From positions 186,001 to 250,000 of the forward strand of contig NZ_WARX01000017.1 of assembly GCF_009720385.1 (NCBI RefSeq): 64,000 nt of DNA, written 5' to 3'. Of this stretch, positions 23,129 through 30,526 are shown one piece after another. The notes beneath the pieces are model-generated. The model did no database searches and was not told the origin of the DNA. It saw nothing but the letters and a program-made list of their open reading frames with translations. The DNA is from Catellatospora vulcania. GTDB lineage: Bacteria; Actinomycetota; Actinomycetes; Mycobacteriales; Micromonosporaceae. The stretch's first letter is position 1; each line of letters starts with the position of its first letter. Both the position numbers and the translations under genes were made by a program.

Positions 23129-24532
23129 ATGATGGTGAAATCGGTGTTGGGACGGCAAGCGATGCAGTCGGACCCTGCCGCACCCGATCATGCCGCCCCC
23201 GGCCCGACGGCTGCCGGCACCAAGCGCCGTACGGTGCTGCTGGTCGCCGGCGGCACCGGTCTTGTGGCCGTGGGCGGGCTTATCGGTGCTGCGTTCGTGA
23301 AGTCGCCGGAACAGCAGCGGGCCGAAGCGCAGCCACCCGGCCGCACGACGTTGACGAGCACGGTGGAGAAGCGGGTCCTGGCCTCGACCGTGGTCACCCG
23401 CGGAATGGTCGGCGCGGCACGGCAGGTGGAGGTGACTCCGGCCTCGGCCCAGGGCGCCAGCGTCGCCCTGGTCACGGGGGTTCGCGTCCGTGCTGGCGCG
23501 ACGGTCGAACCGGGTGAGGTGGTCCTGACCGTGTCGGGTCGTCCGTTGCTGGTGCTGCCGGGTGCGGTTCCGTCATACCGCGACATGCGTCCGAACGATG
23601 ACGGCAAGGACGTCGCCCAACTGCAGGCGGCGTTGCGCACGTTGGGCGTGTACCACGGCGGTGACACGAAGGGGCACTTCGGCTCGTCGACGAAGTCGGC
23701 GGTACGGCTGCTGTACTCGAGGGCAGGATTCAGCTCACCCGACACCGGAGGCGTCGGCGGCAAGGGGGACAAGACCGCGTTGCGTGCGGCCGATGATGCT
23801 GTCGCCGCGGCTCAGCAAGCGGTTGATTCGCTGAAGGCGCGCATCGCGGCCAATCCGGGTGCGACGCCCGCGCCTGGCGAGCCGTCGCAGGCGCAGCAGC
23901 TGAACGCCGCGAACAAGGCGTTGACCAGAGCGAAGCAGGACCGTTCCGAACTGATCTCCAGCACCGGGCCGATGGTTCCGCTGGGCGAAGTGGTTTTCCT
24001 CCCGGCGTTTCCGGCGACCGTGGCGAAGCTGACCGCGAAAGTGGGCGACCAGGTCACCGCACCGCTGATCACCTTCGCCACCGGCGCGCTGAGTGTCACC
24101 GCGGAGCTCCAGCCGGACCAAGCCACGCTGCTGAAAGTCGGGATGCAGGTGGGCATCATCTCGGAGTCGCTCGGTAAGGACGCCGAAGGGCTGGTGACTC
24201 TCGTCGGGGACTTGACGTCGCCGGAAGGGCAGGGCGGCGCGGCGTTCATCCCGGTGATCGTCACACCGTCGTCGCCGTTGACCAATCAGTGGAACAACCT
24301 GGAAGTGCGGCTGACCATCACCTCGGCCCAGACCAGTGGCGAGGTGCTGGTGGTGCCGCTGTCGGCCGTGAGCGCGGCCGCGGACGGCAAGACCACGGTG
24401 ACCGTGGTGTCGGCTGGGGGCGGCCAGACGCGGGTCGAGGTGCGGCCGGGGGTCTCGGGAGACGGTTTCGTCGAGGTCGTGCCTATAGGTGGCGCGCTCA
24501 ATCCCGGCGATCAGGTGGTGGTCGGGCAATGA
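23129..24532 (+). CDS. Peptidoglycan-binding-domain membrane-fusion (HlyD/MacA-like) adaptor
   Basis: 467 residues. One N-terminal membrane segment (TVLLVAGGTGLVAVGGLIGA), then a beta-rich adaptor region. A PG_binding_1-like domain lies around residues 150-200 (NDDGKDVAQLQAALRTLGVY, GHFGSSTKSAVRLLY), then a coiled-coil hairpin (VAAAQQAVDSLKARIA to ALTRAKQDRSELI), then beta-barrel and C-terminal adaptor domains. This arrangement accompanies FtsX-type ABC transporters in actinomycetes. Start 23129 or the next ATG at 23132, behind GAGGGGA. Its end overlaps the ATPase gene by four bases. Confidence 0.88.
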   Translation: MMVKSVLGRQAMQSDPAAPDHAAPGPTAAGTKRRTVLLVAGGTGLVAVGGLIGAAFVKSPEQQRAEAQPPGRTTLTSTVEKRVLASTVVTRGMVGAARQVEVTPASAQGASVALVTGVRVRAGATVEPGEVVLTVSGRPLLVLPGAVPSYRDMRPNDDGKDVAQLQAALRTLGVYHGGDTKGHFGSSTKSAVRLLYSRAGFSSPDTGGVGGKGDKTALRAADDAVAAAQQAVDSLKARIAANPGATPAPGEPSQAQQLNAANKALTRAKQDRSELISSTGPMVPLGEVVFLPAFPATVAKLTAKVGDQVTAPLITFATGALSVTAELQPDQATLLKVGMQVGIISESLGKDAEGLVTLVGDLTSPEGQGGAAFIPVIVTPSSPLTNQWNNLEVRLTITSAQTSGEVLVVPLSAVSAAADGKTTVTVVSAGGGQTRVEVRPGVSGDGFVEVVPIGGALNPGDQVVVGQ

Positions 24533-25197
24533 CCCCGGTGGTCAGCTTCGCCGGCGTCGGGCTCACCTATCCCGGTCCGCCACCGGTAGTCGCGCTCCGC
24601 CCCGCGGATCTGACGATCAATCCGGGGGAATACGCCACCGTGATCGGCCCGTCAGGCTCGGGCAAGTCATCTTTTCTCAACGTCGTCGGCCTGCTGGACC
24701 GGCCCACAGCCGGCCGTTACGAGCTGGACGGCATAGATGTGGGCGGGTTGAAGGAGGCCGACCGCACCGCGCTGCGGGGTCGGCGCATCGGTTTCGTCTT
24801 CCAGTCGTTCCACCTGCTGCCCTATCGCAGTGCCCTCGAGAATGTCGCATTGGCGCAGCTCTACACCGGACCGCCGGCTCGTGAGCGAGAGGCCCGTGCC
24901 GCCGAGGCCCTGGCGAAGGTCGGCCTTTCCCATCGGGCCCACGCCCGGCCGACGACCCTGTCCGGGGGTGAGCGCCAGCGGGTGGCGATCGCCCGAGCAC
25001 TGGTCAACAACCCGAGCCTGCTGCTCTGCGACGAGCCGACGGGAAACCTGGACTCCGCTACCGCGGCCGCGGTGCTGGAACTTCTCGATCAGGTCCACGC
25101 GAGTGGTTATACCGTCATCATCATCACCCACGACCCGAATGTGGCAGCCCGCGGACAGCGGATCATTACTATCCGTGACGGGGTGTTGCATGATTGA
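24529..25197 (+). CDS. ABC transporter ATPase (MacB/LolD-like)
   Basis: 222 residues. Walker A GPSGSGKSS, Q-loop VFQSFHLLPY, signature LSGGERQRVAIARAL, Walker B LLLCDEPTGNLDS, H-loop IITHD. The TGNLDS and SFHLLPY forms are typical of the MacB/LolD type that works with FtsX-like permeases. ATGA overlap with the adaptor and an 8-base overlap with the permease indicate one operon and coupled translation. Confidence 0.95.
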   Translation: MTPVVSFAGVGLTYPGPPPVVALRPADLTINPGEYATVIGPSGSGKSSFLNVVGLLDRPTAGRYELDGIDVGGLKEADRTALRGRRIGFVFQSFHLLPYRSALENVALAQLYTGPPAREREARAAEALAKVGLSHRAHARPTTLSGGERQRVAIARALVNNPSLLLCDEPTGNLDSATAAAVLELLDQVHASGYTVIIITHDPNVAARGQRIITIRDGVLHD

Positions 25198-26395
25198 GCG
25201 CTCCAGGCTGTCGGTCCGGGACTTGGTCGGCGAGGCGATCTCGGGCGCGCTGCAGCGTCCGAGCCGGTCAGTGCTCACGATGCTGGGCACCGTGCTGGGA
25301 ATCGGTGCGTTCGTGGCCATCCTCGGACTGACCGCGACCGCCGGCGGTCAGATCGACAAGAGGTTCACGGCGCTCGCCGCGACCGAGGTGACTGTCGAGG
25401 ACGTCGGCGCCGATCAGATCACTCACGAGATGAGCTTTCCCGCAGATGCCTCCAGCCGGGTCAGGCGTATCGACGGCGTGGTCGACGGTGGCGTCTACTG
25501 GCCGGTGCCCCTGCCGGATCCGACCCTCACCGGAGCGCCGGGTATGCCTGGCGACGGAGCCGGCCTGACCCTTTATGCCGCCGATCCGGGCGCACTGGCC
25601 GCGATGCGGCCGACGGTGGAGACAGGCCGGCTGCCCGACGCGTTCCATACGAGCCGCCGTGAGCGGGTGGCGGTCCTCGGCCCCACCGCGGCGCGCCGGC
25701 TGGGCATCTCGCGCCTCGATTCCCATCCGGCGATCTTCATCAACGGCACGCCGTACACCGTCATCGGCGTCATCAACAACCTGCAACGGTTGCCGGAACT
25801 GCTGCTCGGCGTCGTCATCCCGTCGACGACGGCGCTGTCGGCGTACGGGCCGCCAACCGACGCTCCCGCCAAGATGTTGATTGAAACCCGGCTCGGCGCG
25901 GCGAAGGTCGTCGCAGAGCAGGTCGCCGTGGCGCTGCGGCCCGAAGCACCGGACAGGTTCAAGGCCACCGCCCCGCCCGATCCCCAGGCTCTGCGCGGCA
26001 ATGTGACCGGCGATCTGAACGCGCTGTTCCTGCTGCTCGCTGCGATCAGCCTCGTTATCGGCGCGGTCGGCATCGCCAACACCACCTTCGTCGCCGTGCT
26101 CGAGCGCACCGGAGAGATCGGCCTGCGCAGGTCGCTGGGTGCGCGGCCGCAGCACATCGCGGCCCAGTTCCTCGCCGAGTCGGCTGCCCTCGGCACCCTT
26201 GGCGGGCTCATCGGCACGAGTCTCGCGGTCGCGCTCGTGGTGGGGATCGCCGTCGCCAATTCCTGGACCGCTGTGTTGCACCCGTCGACCGTGCTGCCGG
26301 CACCACTGGTCGGCACCCTGGTCGGCCTCCTCGCCGGGCTCTACCCGGCTATGCGGGCGGCGCGGACGGAGCCCGTCGAAGCCCTGCGCCGCTGA
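25190..26395 (+). CDS. FtsX-type (MacB-like) ABC permease
   Basis: 401 residues. First membrane helix at about residues 28-50 (VLTMLGTVLGIGAFVAILGL), a large external MacB_PCD domain, then three C-terminal helices with the typical NTTFVAVLERTGEIGLRRSL and PAMRAARTEPVEALRR. ATG overlaps the ATPase by eight bases. With the adaptor and ATPase it forms a tripartite exporter-like complex. It could export the neighbouring secreted proteins, protect against them or act as a mechanotransmission complex; sequence alone does not decide. Confidence 0.93.
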   Translation: MIERSRLSVRDLVGEAISGALQRPSRSVLTMLGTVLGIGAFVAILGLTATAGGQIDKRFTALAATEVTVEDVGADQITHEMSFPADASSRVRRIDGVVDGGVYWPVPLPDPTLTGAPGMPGDGAGLTLYAADPGALAAMRPTVETGRLPDAFHTSRRERVAVLGPTAARRLGISRLDSHPAIFINGTPYTVIGVINNLQRLPELLLGVVIPSTTALSAYGPPTDAPAKMLIETRLGAAKVVAEQVAVALRPEAPDRFKATAPPDPQALRGNVTGDLNALFLLLAAISLVIGAVGIANTTFVAVLERTGEIGLRRSLGARPQHIAAQFLAESAALGTLGGLIGTSLAVALVVGIAVANSWTAVLHPSTVLPAPLVGTLVGLLAGLYPAMRAARTEPVEALRR

Positions 26396-26422
26396 CTGTG
26401 GGCTGGCAAGCCGCTAAACAAG

Positions 26423-26455
26423 CCTGTCCGCCACCGCGATGCGGTGGCGGACAGG
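26423..26455. terminator. Perfect 15-bp hairpin terminator
   Basis: CCTGTCCGCCACCGC, loop GAT, exact complement. Between the permease and the convergent second secreted protein gene. Confidence 0.92.
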
Positions 26456-26486
26456 CCGACGATCAGATGGCGTATCGAGGTGGATG

Positions 26487-26885
26487 TCAGTTCGGGCCGA
26501 AGCCGTCGGTTTCGACCCAGGGCGAGGCCTTGCCGTCGCGCTGGATCGCCTGCAGGCGAACCGCCCAGTACGGCGTATCCGTGTAGTCGGCCTGCCCGCA
26601 TCCGGACGCGGAGCCGTTGCTGTCGGAGACGTCCACCGTGCTGTCGTTGCTGAGGATGTAGCGGCCGTAGACACCGATGCCGTTGGCGTCGGTGTCGCAC
26701 ACGTGGAAGAAGTCCTCCATGCCGCCGAGGGTCTTCGCGTGGCCGTATCCGCCCTTGATCGTCGCGGTGTAGGCGGCCGACGCGGGGGCAGCGAGCACGA
26801 GCACGGCACCTGCCGCCGCAGCGGCGATCAGCGTCGCGCGCACGCCCTTCGCAGCACCACCCGCTACCATTGCCTTGGTCTTCAT
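26487..26885 (-). CDS. Small secreted two-cysteine protein, paralog 2
   Basis: 132 residues, reading opposite to paralog 1. The first 37 residues differ from paralog 1 at one position only (a single Thr/Ala change), while the mature 95 residues have diverged to roughly 64 percent identity, with C63 and C96 kept. Starts AYTATIKGGYG and ends VETDGFGPN. One residue is deleted relative to paralog 1 (NDS versus NSAG). The contrast between conserved leader and diverged mature part suggests either gene conversion of the leader or selection on the mature region. Same promoter and leader as paralog 1. Confidence 0.82.
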   Translation of the reverse strand: MKTKAMVAGGAAKGVRATLIAAAAAGAVLVLAAPASAAYTATIKGGYGHAKTLGGMEDFFHVCDTDANGIGVYGRYILSNDSTVDVSDSNGSASGCGQADYTDTPYWAVRLQAIQRDGKASPWVETDGFGPN

Positions 26886-27066
26886 TGCCGTCTCCTAACG
26901 GTGTTGTCGATGATGACCTCGCGGGGATGGTGTCTTCAGCACCGTCCCCGCAACCCTTTTGAGCGATGGCCCTAACCTGCGTCCGACACCAGCGCTCGTC
27001 CAAGACCGTAGGCGCGGCCGACGAAGCCTGACAACGCGCGCGGCACCATCCCGCCGGATCCGGCGG
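26778..27066 (-). repeat. Inverted repeat copy 2 (about 290 bp)
   Basis: Mirror copy of 21534-21828: signal peptide, RBS, leader hairpin and promoter, ending exactly at the palindrome CCGCCGGATCCGGCGG (27051-27066). Beyond it the sequence no longer matches copy 1. Confidence 0.9.
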
Positions 27067-27120
27067 TGAGGATCGGCCGGCTTGCCGGGTGGTGCCGCGC
27101 CGAGCGTGCGCCGGTGGAAA

Positions 27121-27145
27121 GACCCGCCTGGTGGCTGGGCGGGCC
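27121..27145 (-). terminator. Hairpin terminator after the CBM2/beta-helix gene
   Basis: On the minus strand GGCCCGCC, nine-base loop, GGCGGGTC, then TTTCC, ten bases after the stop at 27155. Confidence 0.75.
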
Positions 27146-27154
27146 TTGCCGGGC

Positions 27155-28642
27155 TCAGGGGGTGACCGGGATGTTGGTGAGTCCGCTGGTGGCGTTGACG
27201 ACGGTGTTCGAGGCGTACACCACGTTGAGGTTGCCGGCGCACTTCGAGGTCGAGGTGATCCGGATCGCGTACTGGCCGACCCCGCCCAGGTTCGAGCTGT
27301 TGCCGCGCCACACGTTGCCACAGCCGTTCAGGAACGTCGGCGTGGTCGCCGGGTTGTGCGTCTCGTAGCCGTTGACGAACGTGCCCGGCGCGGCGAACGT
27401 GCCGGTGTTGTTCTCGATGAGGTATCCGATGCCCTTGGCGTCGATCCAGGAGTCGGCCGAGTTCTGGCCGGAGATGCCGCGCCCGTCGAACGTGTTGCCG
27501 CGGATCACGCCGTCGAAGGTGCCCTCCTTGATGTCGATGTGCTCCGCGGCGACGTACGGGCCGATGCGGTTGTTGAGCACCTGGACCCGGTCGGAGCGGT
27601 CGACGCCGCCGGAGTTGCCGTGGCAGGCCCAGTTGGAACCGGCCGAGCCGAGGTAGACGCCCTCGCCGTAGCCGGGCTGGACCAGGCCGGTGTACTCGAC
27701 GATCGAGTCGCGGATGATCCCGTCGGCCGAGGAGCGGCGGAAGTGCACGCCCTCGTCCTCGGTGTGGTGCACGTACACGCCGCTGATCGTCACGTGGTGC
27801 GAGTTGTCGAGCACGATGCCCTTCTTCGACTCGGCCACGGTGAACCCGGTGAGGTTCCAGTACGGCGCGTCGAACAGCCACAGGCCGTAGCCGGAGTCCC
27901 AGCCGGCGGTGGGGGCTGGGCAGGACGGCGCGGTGCCGCTCGGCCCGTCGTTGATCAGCACCGCGGTGCGCGGCCCGGTCAGCGTGATCCGGGCGTTGGC
28001 CGTGCCGGCCCGCGTGGTGGCGAACGCGCCGCGGTAGGCGCCCGCCGCGAGCCGGATGGTGGTGCCGGGGTTCGCACTGCTCAGCGCGCTGCTGAGCTGT
28101 GCGGCGGTGGCCACGTCGACGACCGGCCCGCCGGGCGGCGGGGACGACGGCGGCGATGCGGACGGTGATGCCGACGGGGACGCGGACGGCGAAGGGGAAG
28201 CGGACGGCGACGGCGGGGTGGACGGCGACGGGGCCGGGCCGCCCGCGCAGGAGCCGCCGTTGACGGTGCAGTTCACCGGAGTGCCGATGCCGGCGGCGTT
28301 GAAGCCGAACGTCTGCGACGCGCCCGGATTGACGGTGCCGTTCCAGCTCACGTTGGTGAAGGTGTAGCGCTGCCCGCTCTGCGCGCGGACCGCACTCCAC
28401 GACGAGCTGACCGTGGTGCCGGCGGGCAGGTCGAACGCGACGGTCCAGCCGGTGGCGGGGGCGTCGCCGGTGTTGGTGACGGTCACGTCCGCGCCGTAGC
28501 CGGTGGCCCACACGCTGACCTGGGTGACCGTGGCGCGCAGCACCGGACCGGCGGCGTGTGCCGCAGTGCTGGTCAGGTAGGGGACCGCGGCTCCCAGTAG
28601 GGCGACGGCCGCCGTGACGGCCACCGCGCGGAGGGTTCGCAT
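27155..28642 (-). CDS. Secreted CBM2 plus right-handed beta-helix polysaccharide enzyme
   Basis: 495 residues from ATG 28642 (AAGGAG eight bases upstream). Signal peptide to about residue 30; CBM2 (about 31-130: VSVWATGYGADVTVTNTGDA, WTVAFDLP, ASQTFGFNAAGIG); Ser/Pro linker (PSPSTPPSPSASPSPSASPS); then a parallel beta-helix with repeats such as HHVTISGVYVHHTEDEGVHF and VLNNRIGPYVAAEHIDIKEG. This fold is shared by pectate lyases (PL1, PL9) and related lyases. No decisive catalytic motif is visible, so substrate is open. The CBM2 predicts binding to cellulose or xylan. It is inside the tRNA-bracketed segment. Confidence 0.85.
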   Translation of the reverse strand: MRTLRAVAVTAAVALLGAAVPYLTSTAAHAAGPVLRATVTQVSVWATGYGADVTVTNTGDAPATGWTVAFDLPAGTTVSSSWSAVRAQSGQRYTFTNVSWNGTVNPGASQTFGFNAAGIGTPVNCTVNGGSCAGGPAPSPSTPPSPSASPSPSASPSASPSASPPSSPPPGGPVVDVATAAQLSSALSSANPGTTIRLAAGAYRGAFATTRAGTANARITLTGPRTAVLINDGPSGTAPSCPAPTAGWDSGYGLWLFDAPYWNLTGFTVAESKKGIVLDNSHHVTISGVYVHHTEDEGVHFRRSSADGIIRDSIVEYTGLVQPGYGEGVYLGSAGSNWACHGNSGGVDRSDRVQVLNNRIGPYVAAEHIDIKEGTFDGVIRGNTFDGRGISGQNSADSWIDAKGIGYLIENNTGTFAAPGTFVNGYETHNPATTPTFLNGCGNVWRGNSSNLGGVGQYAIRITSTSKCAGNLNVVYASNTVVNATSGLTNIPVTP

Positions 28643-28786
28643 CGACTGGCTCCTTTCTGGAAGGATTGTTGCCAGTAATCGAACACTGTGGAAGTCGTCC
28701 TGCCAAGAGGATGGCATCCATGAATGTGGGCGGTTAACCGATTGGACACGGTCGACAACGGTGACATAGTCTGTGCAAGCAGCCGA

Positions 28787-28860
28787 CGCGGGGTGGAGCA
28801 GCTCGGTAGCTCGCTGGGCTCATAACCCAGAGGTCGTCAGTTCAAATCTGGCCCCCGCTA
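28787..28860 (+). tRNA. Initiator tRNA-fMet (CAU), copy 2 with altered T-arm
   Basis: Identical to copy 1 from five bases before the gene through the variable loop, then the T-arm differs: GTCAG-TTCAAAT-CTGGC instead of GCAGG-TTCAAAT-CCTGT. The stem still pairs (one G-U). C1 is unpaired, the anticodon stem has three G-C pairs, anticodon CAT. Followed by a terminator, so it looks functional. Confidence 0.93.
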
Positions 28861-28869
28861 CAAAGAACA

Positions 28870-28912
28870 GATCAAGGGCACTCATCCAGTCACCGGGTGG
28901 GTGCCCTTGATC
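28870..28912 (+). terminator. Terminator after tRNA-fMet copy 2
   Basis: GATCAAGGGCACTCA pairs with TGGGTGCCCTTGATC (one G-U), then GTTG. Confidence 0.8.
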
Positions 28913-29052
28913 GTTGACGAGCCACCGCGCGAGCCGGCGATGGAAACTCTGGCTCTCGACTTAGTCGATAATGATGACGTAGTCTTCCCGCTGCTGCTTC
29001 AGACAGTGAGCGGTCACTCAGCGGATGTGCCATGTTGCCGTCGGCAACCAAA

Positions 29053-29088
29053 CGCATGCATTGACATGCGTAACTTGATGCGTAGGTT
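29053..29088 (+). promoter_or_regulatory. Consensus promoter with dyad around -35 (metalloprotease gene)
   Basis: TTGACA (29061-29066), a 16-base spacer and TAGGTT (29083-29088) make the best sigma-70-type promoter in the window. CGCATG (29053-29058) and CATGCG (29065-29070) form a dyad flanking -35, and GATGCG repeats before -10: a likely operator. It is 34 bases upstream of the ATG. Confidence 0.65.
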
Positions 29089-29122
29089 CGGAGGCACATC
29101 GACTGTTCCTGACGGGGGAAAC

Positions 29123-29944
29123 ATGATCGACAGGCGAGCGCTGACAGCCTCCATCGCCATCCTGGTCGTCGCCGCGGGCGCGCTCCCGGCGCCCGCCGGT
29201 GCGACCGAACCGAAGCCGCCGCCCCCGACCGCCGCAACGTCCATCGTGGTCGACGGCGCCGAGGTGACCATCCGGGAGCCCCGTGCGGGCGGCGGCGAGA
29301 AGATCACCATCTACACCGCCGCCGAGCCGACGGGCGGCCGGAACCTGCTGAACCGGCTGCAGGCGCAGGGACTGGCGCCCAAGTCCGGCGTCAGCGTCCT
29401 GGTCGAGCCCGACACCTGCGCGCCCGAGGGCGCCGGCTACGACCAGGCGCACTTCCTCGGCACCAACCCCGGCTGCATCTACTACAGCTGGCGGGAGAAC
29501 AGCTTCGCCGATCCGCAGGTCTACTTCCGCGACCACACCCCGGCAGAGTGGCCGGTGCGCGCCTCGGTGGCCGAGTGGAACAAGGCCCGGGGAGTGGACT
29601 CCTACTGGACCACCGGCGCGTGCCCCACCGGCGGTCGGCACTGCGTCAACGTCTACGCCGGCAACTACGGCCCCAACTGGGAGGGCGGCGCGGTCGCGAA
29701 GACGTACATGGAGGTCGACTACCAGGTCTACTTCGTCGACGGCACGGTGCAGATCAAGTTCAACAACTACTACTTCACCGCCGGCCAGTCCCGCCGCAAC
29801 GCCGCCTGCCACGAGACCGGGCACGCGCTCGGGGTGGGGCACAACGACCGCAAGTGGAGCTGCATGTACCCGACCCAGGCCGGCTCATCGCAGATACCCA
29901 ACATCTACGACATAGCCCTGCTCGAAAACTACCTGTACTCCTGA
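29123..29944 (+). CDS. Secreted metzincin-type zinc metalloprotease
   Basis: 273 residues. Signal peptide MIDRRALTASIAILVVAAGA to about residue 30. The zinc site HETGHALGVGH is the metzincin HExxHxxGxxH, followed by a Met-turn candidate, SCMYPTQ. Cysteines in DTCAPE, GCIYY, GACPTGGRHC and ACHETG may make disulfides. Short for a matrixin-like (M10-related) enzyme, with a possible propeptide between the signal and residue 110. ATG preceded by GGGGGAAAC; an upstream in-frame ATG at 28901 lies in the tRNA terminator region and is rejected. Extracellular protein degradation is the likely role. Confidence 0.85.
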   Translation: MIDRRALTASIAILVVAAGALPAPAGATEPKPPPPTAATSIVVDGAEVTIREPRAGGGEKITIYTAAEPTGGRNLLNRLQAQGLAPKSGVSVLVEPDTCAPEGAGYDQAHFLGTNPGCIYYSWRENSFADPQVYFRDHTPAEWPVRASVAEWNKARGVDSYWTTGACPTGGRHCVNVYAGNYGPNWEGGAVAKTYMEVDYQVYFVDGTVQIKFNNYYFTAGQSRRNAACHETGHALGVGHNDRKWSCMYPTQAGSSQIPNIYDIALLENYLYS

Positions 29945-29971
29945 TCGCGCCGGATGATCGAGGATCTATCC

Positions 29972-30451
29972 ATGCACCTGCGAAACGTTCCCGCCGCCGC
30001 GATGCTGCTCGCCGGGCTCGCGCTGGCCGCCGGGTGTGCCGGGCAGCAACAACCCGGCGCGCTCGCCCCGCCCGGCGCGACGGCGTCACCGTCCGCCGCG
30101 CCGACCCCGACCGTCTGGGCGTCGGTGCCGCCCTACACGGAGGGCGAGGAGCGCCGCGGCCCCGCGAAACCGGCCGTCGGCACGGCCTACCCGTTCGACC
30201 TCTACGTGCACTGCACCGGCGAGTTCACCCGCTTCGGCGGGCGCCACTGGCACAGCGACTCCCCGCCCGGCGATCTCAGCCCGCGCCCCGGGTCCAACGG
30301 CAACCGGAAGATCACCGGCTTCGTGGCGGGCACGATGGAACTTCTCGATGCGGACACCGCCCGGTTCGTCATCGACACCAGGTATGTCGAGACCGCGCAG
30401 CCCGTGGTGCTGTACCAGCTCGCCCTGCAGACCCCACCCGGCTGCATGTGA
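29972..30451 (+). CDS. Small lipoprotein of unknown function
   Basis: 159 residues. Signal peptide with lipobox ALAAGC, then a Pro/Ala/Ser linker and a domain with FDLYVHCTGEFTRFGGRHWH and RFVIDTRYVETAQPVVLYQL. Two further cysteines (one near the C-terminus, PPGCM). ATG at 29972 follows GAGGATC; an ATG at 29954 is an alternative. It starts 28 bases after the metzincin gene, so the two are probably cotranscribed. I recognise no family. Confidence 0.75.
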   Translation: MHLRNVPAAAMLLAGLALAAGCAGQQQPGALAPPGATASPSAAPTPTVWASVPPYTEGEERRGPAKPAVGTAYPFDLYVHCTGEFTRFGGRHWHSDSPPGDLSPRPGSNGNRKITGFVAGTMELLDADTARFVIDTRYVETAQPVVLYQLALQTPPGCM

Positions 30452-30462
30452 CCCGCCGGCAA

Positions 30463-30506
30463 GGCCGGAGCCCGGTTCCCGGGAGATCGGGAACCGGGCT
30501 CCGGCC
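30463..30506. terminator. 18-bp hairpin between convergent genes
   Basis: GGCCGGAGCCCGGTTCCC, eight-base loop, exact complement. Serves the lipoprotein gene and probably the protease gene on the other strand. Confidence 0.92.
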
Positions 30507-30526
30507 GGTGCGGGGTCAGGCGGCCG

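Noticed and set aside
21534-27066. Insertion sequence or composite transposon
   Set aside because: The inverted repeats encode promoter and signal peptide, not a transposase, and no target-site duplication is visible.
20352-28860. Integrative element with integrase at the tRNA
   Set aside because: No integrase, excisionase or replication gene lies between the tRNA genes, and both tRNAs look complete, so mobility is not supported.
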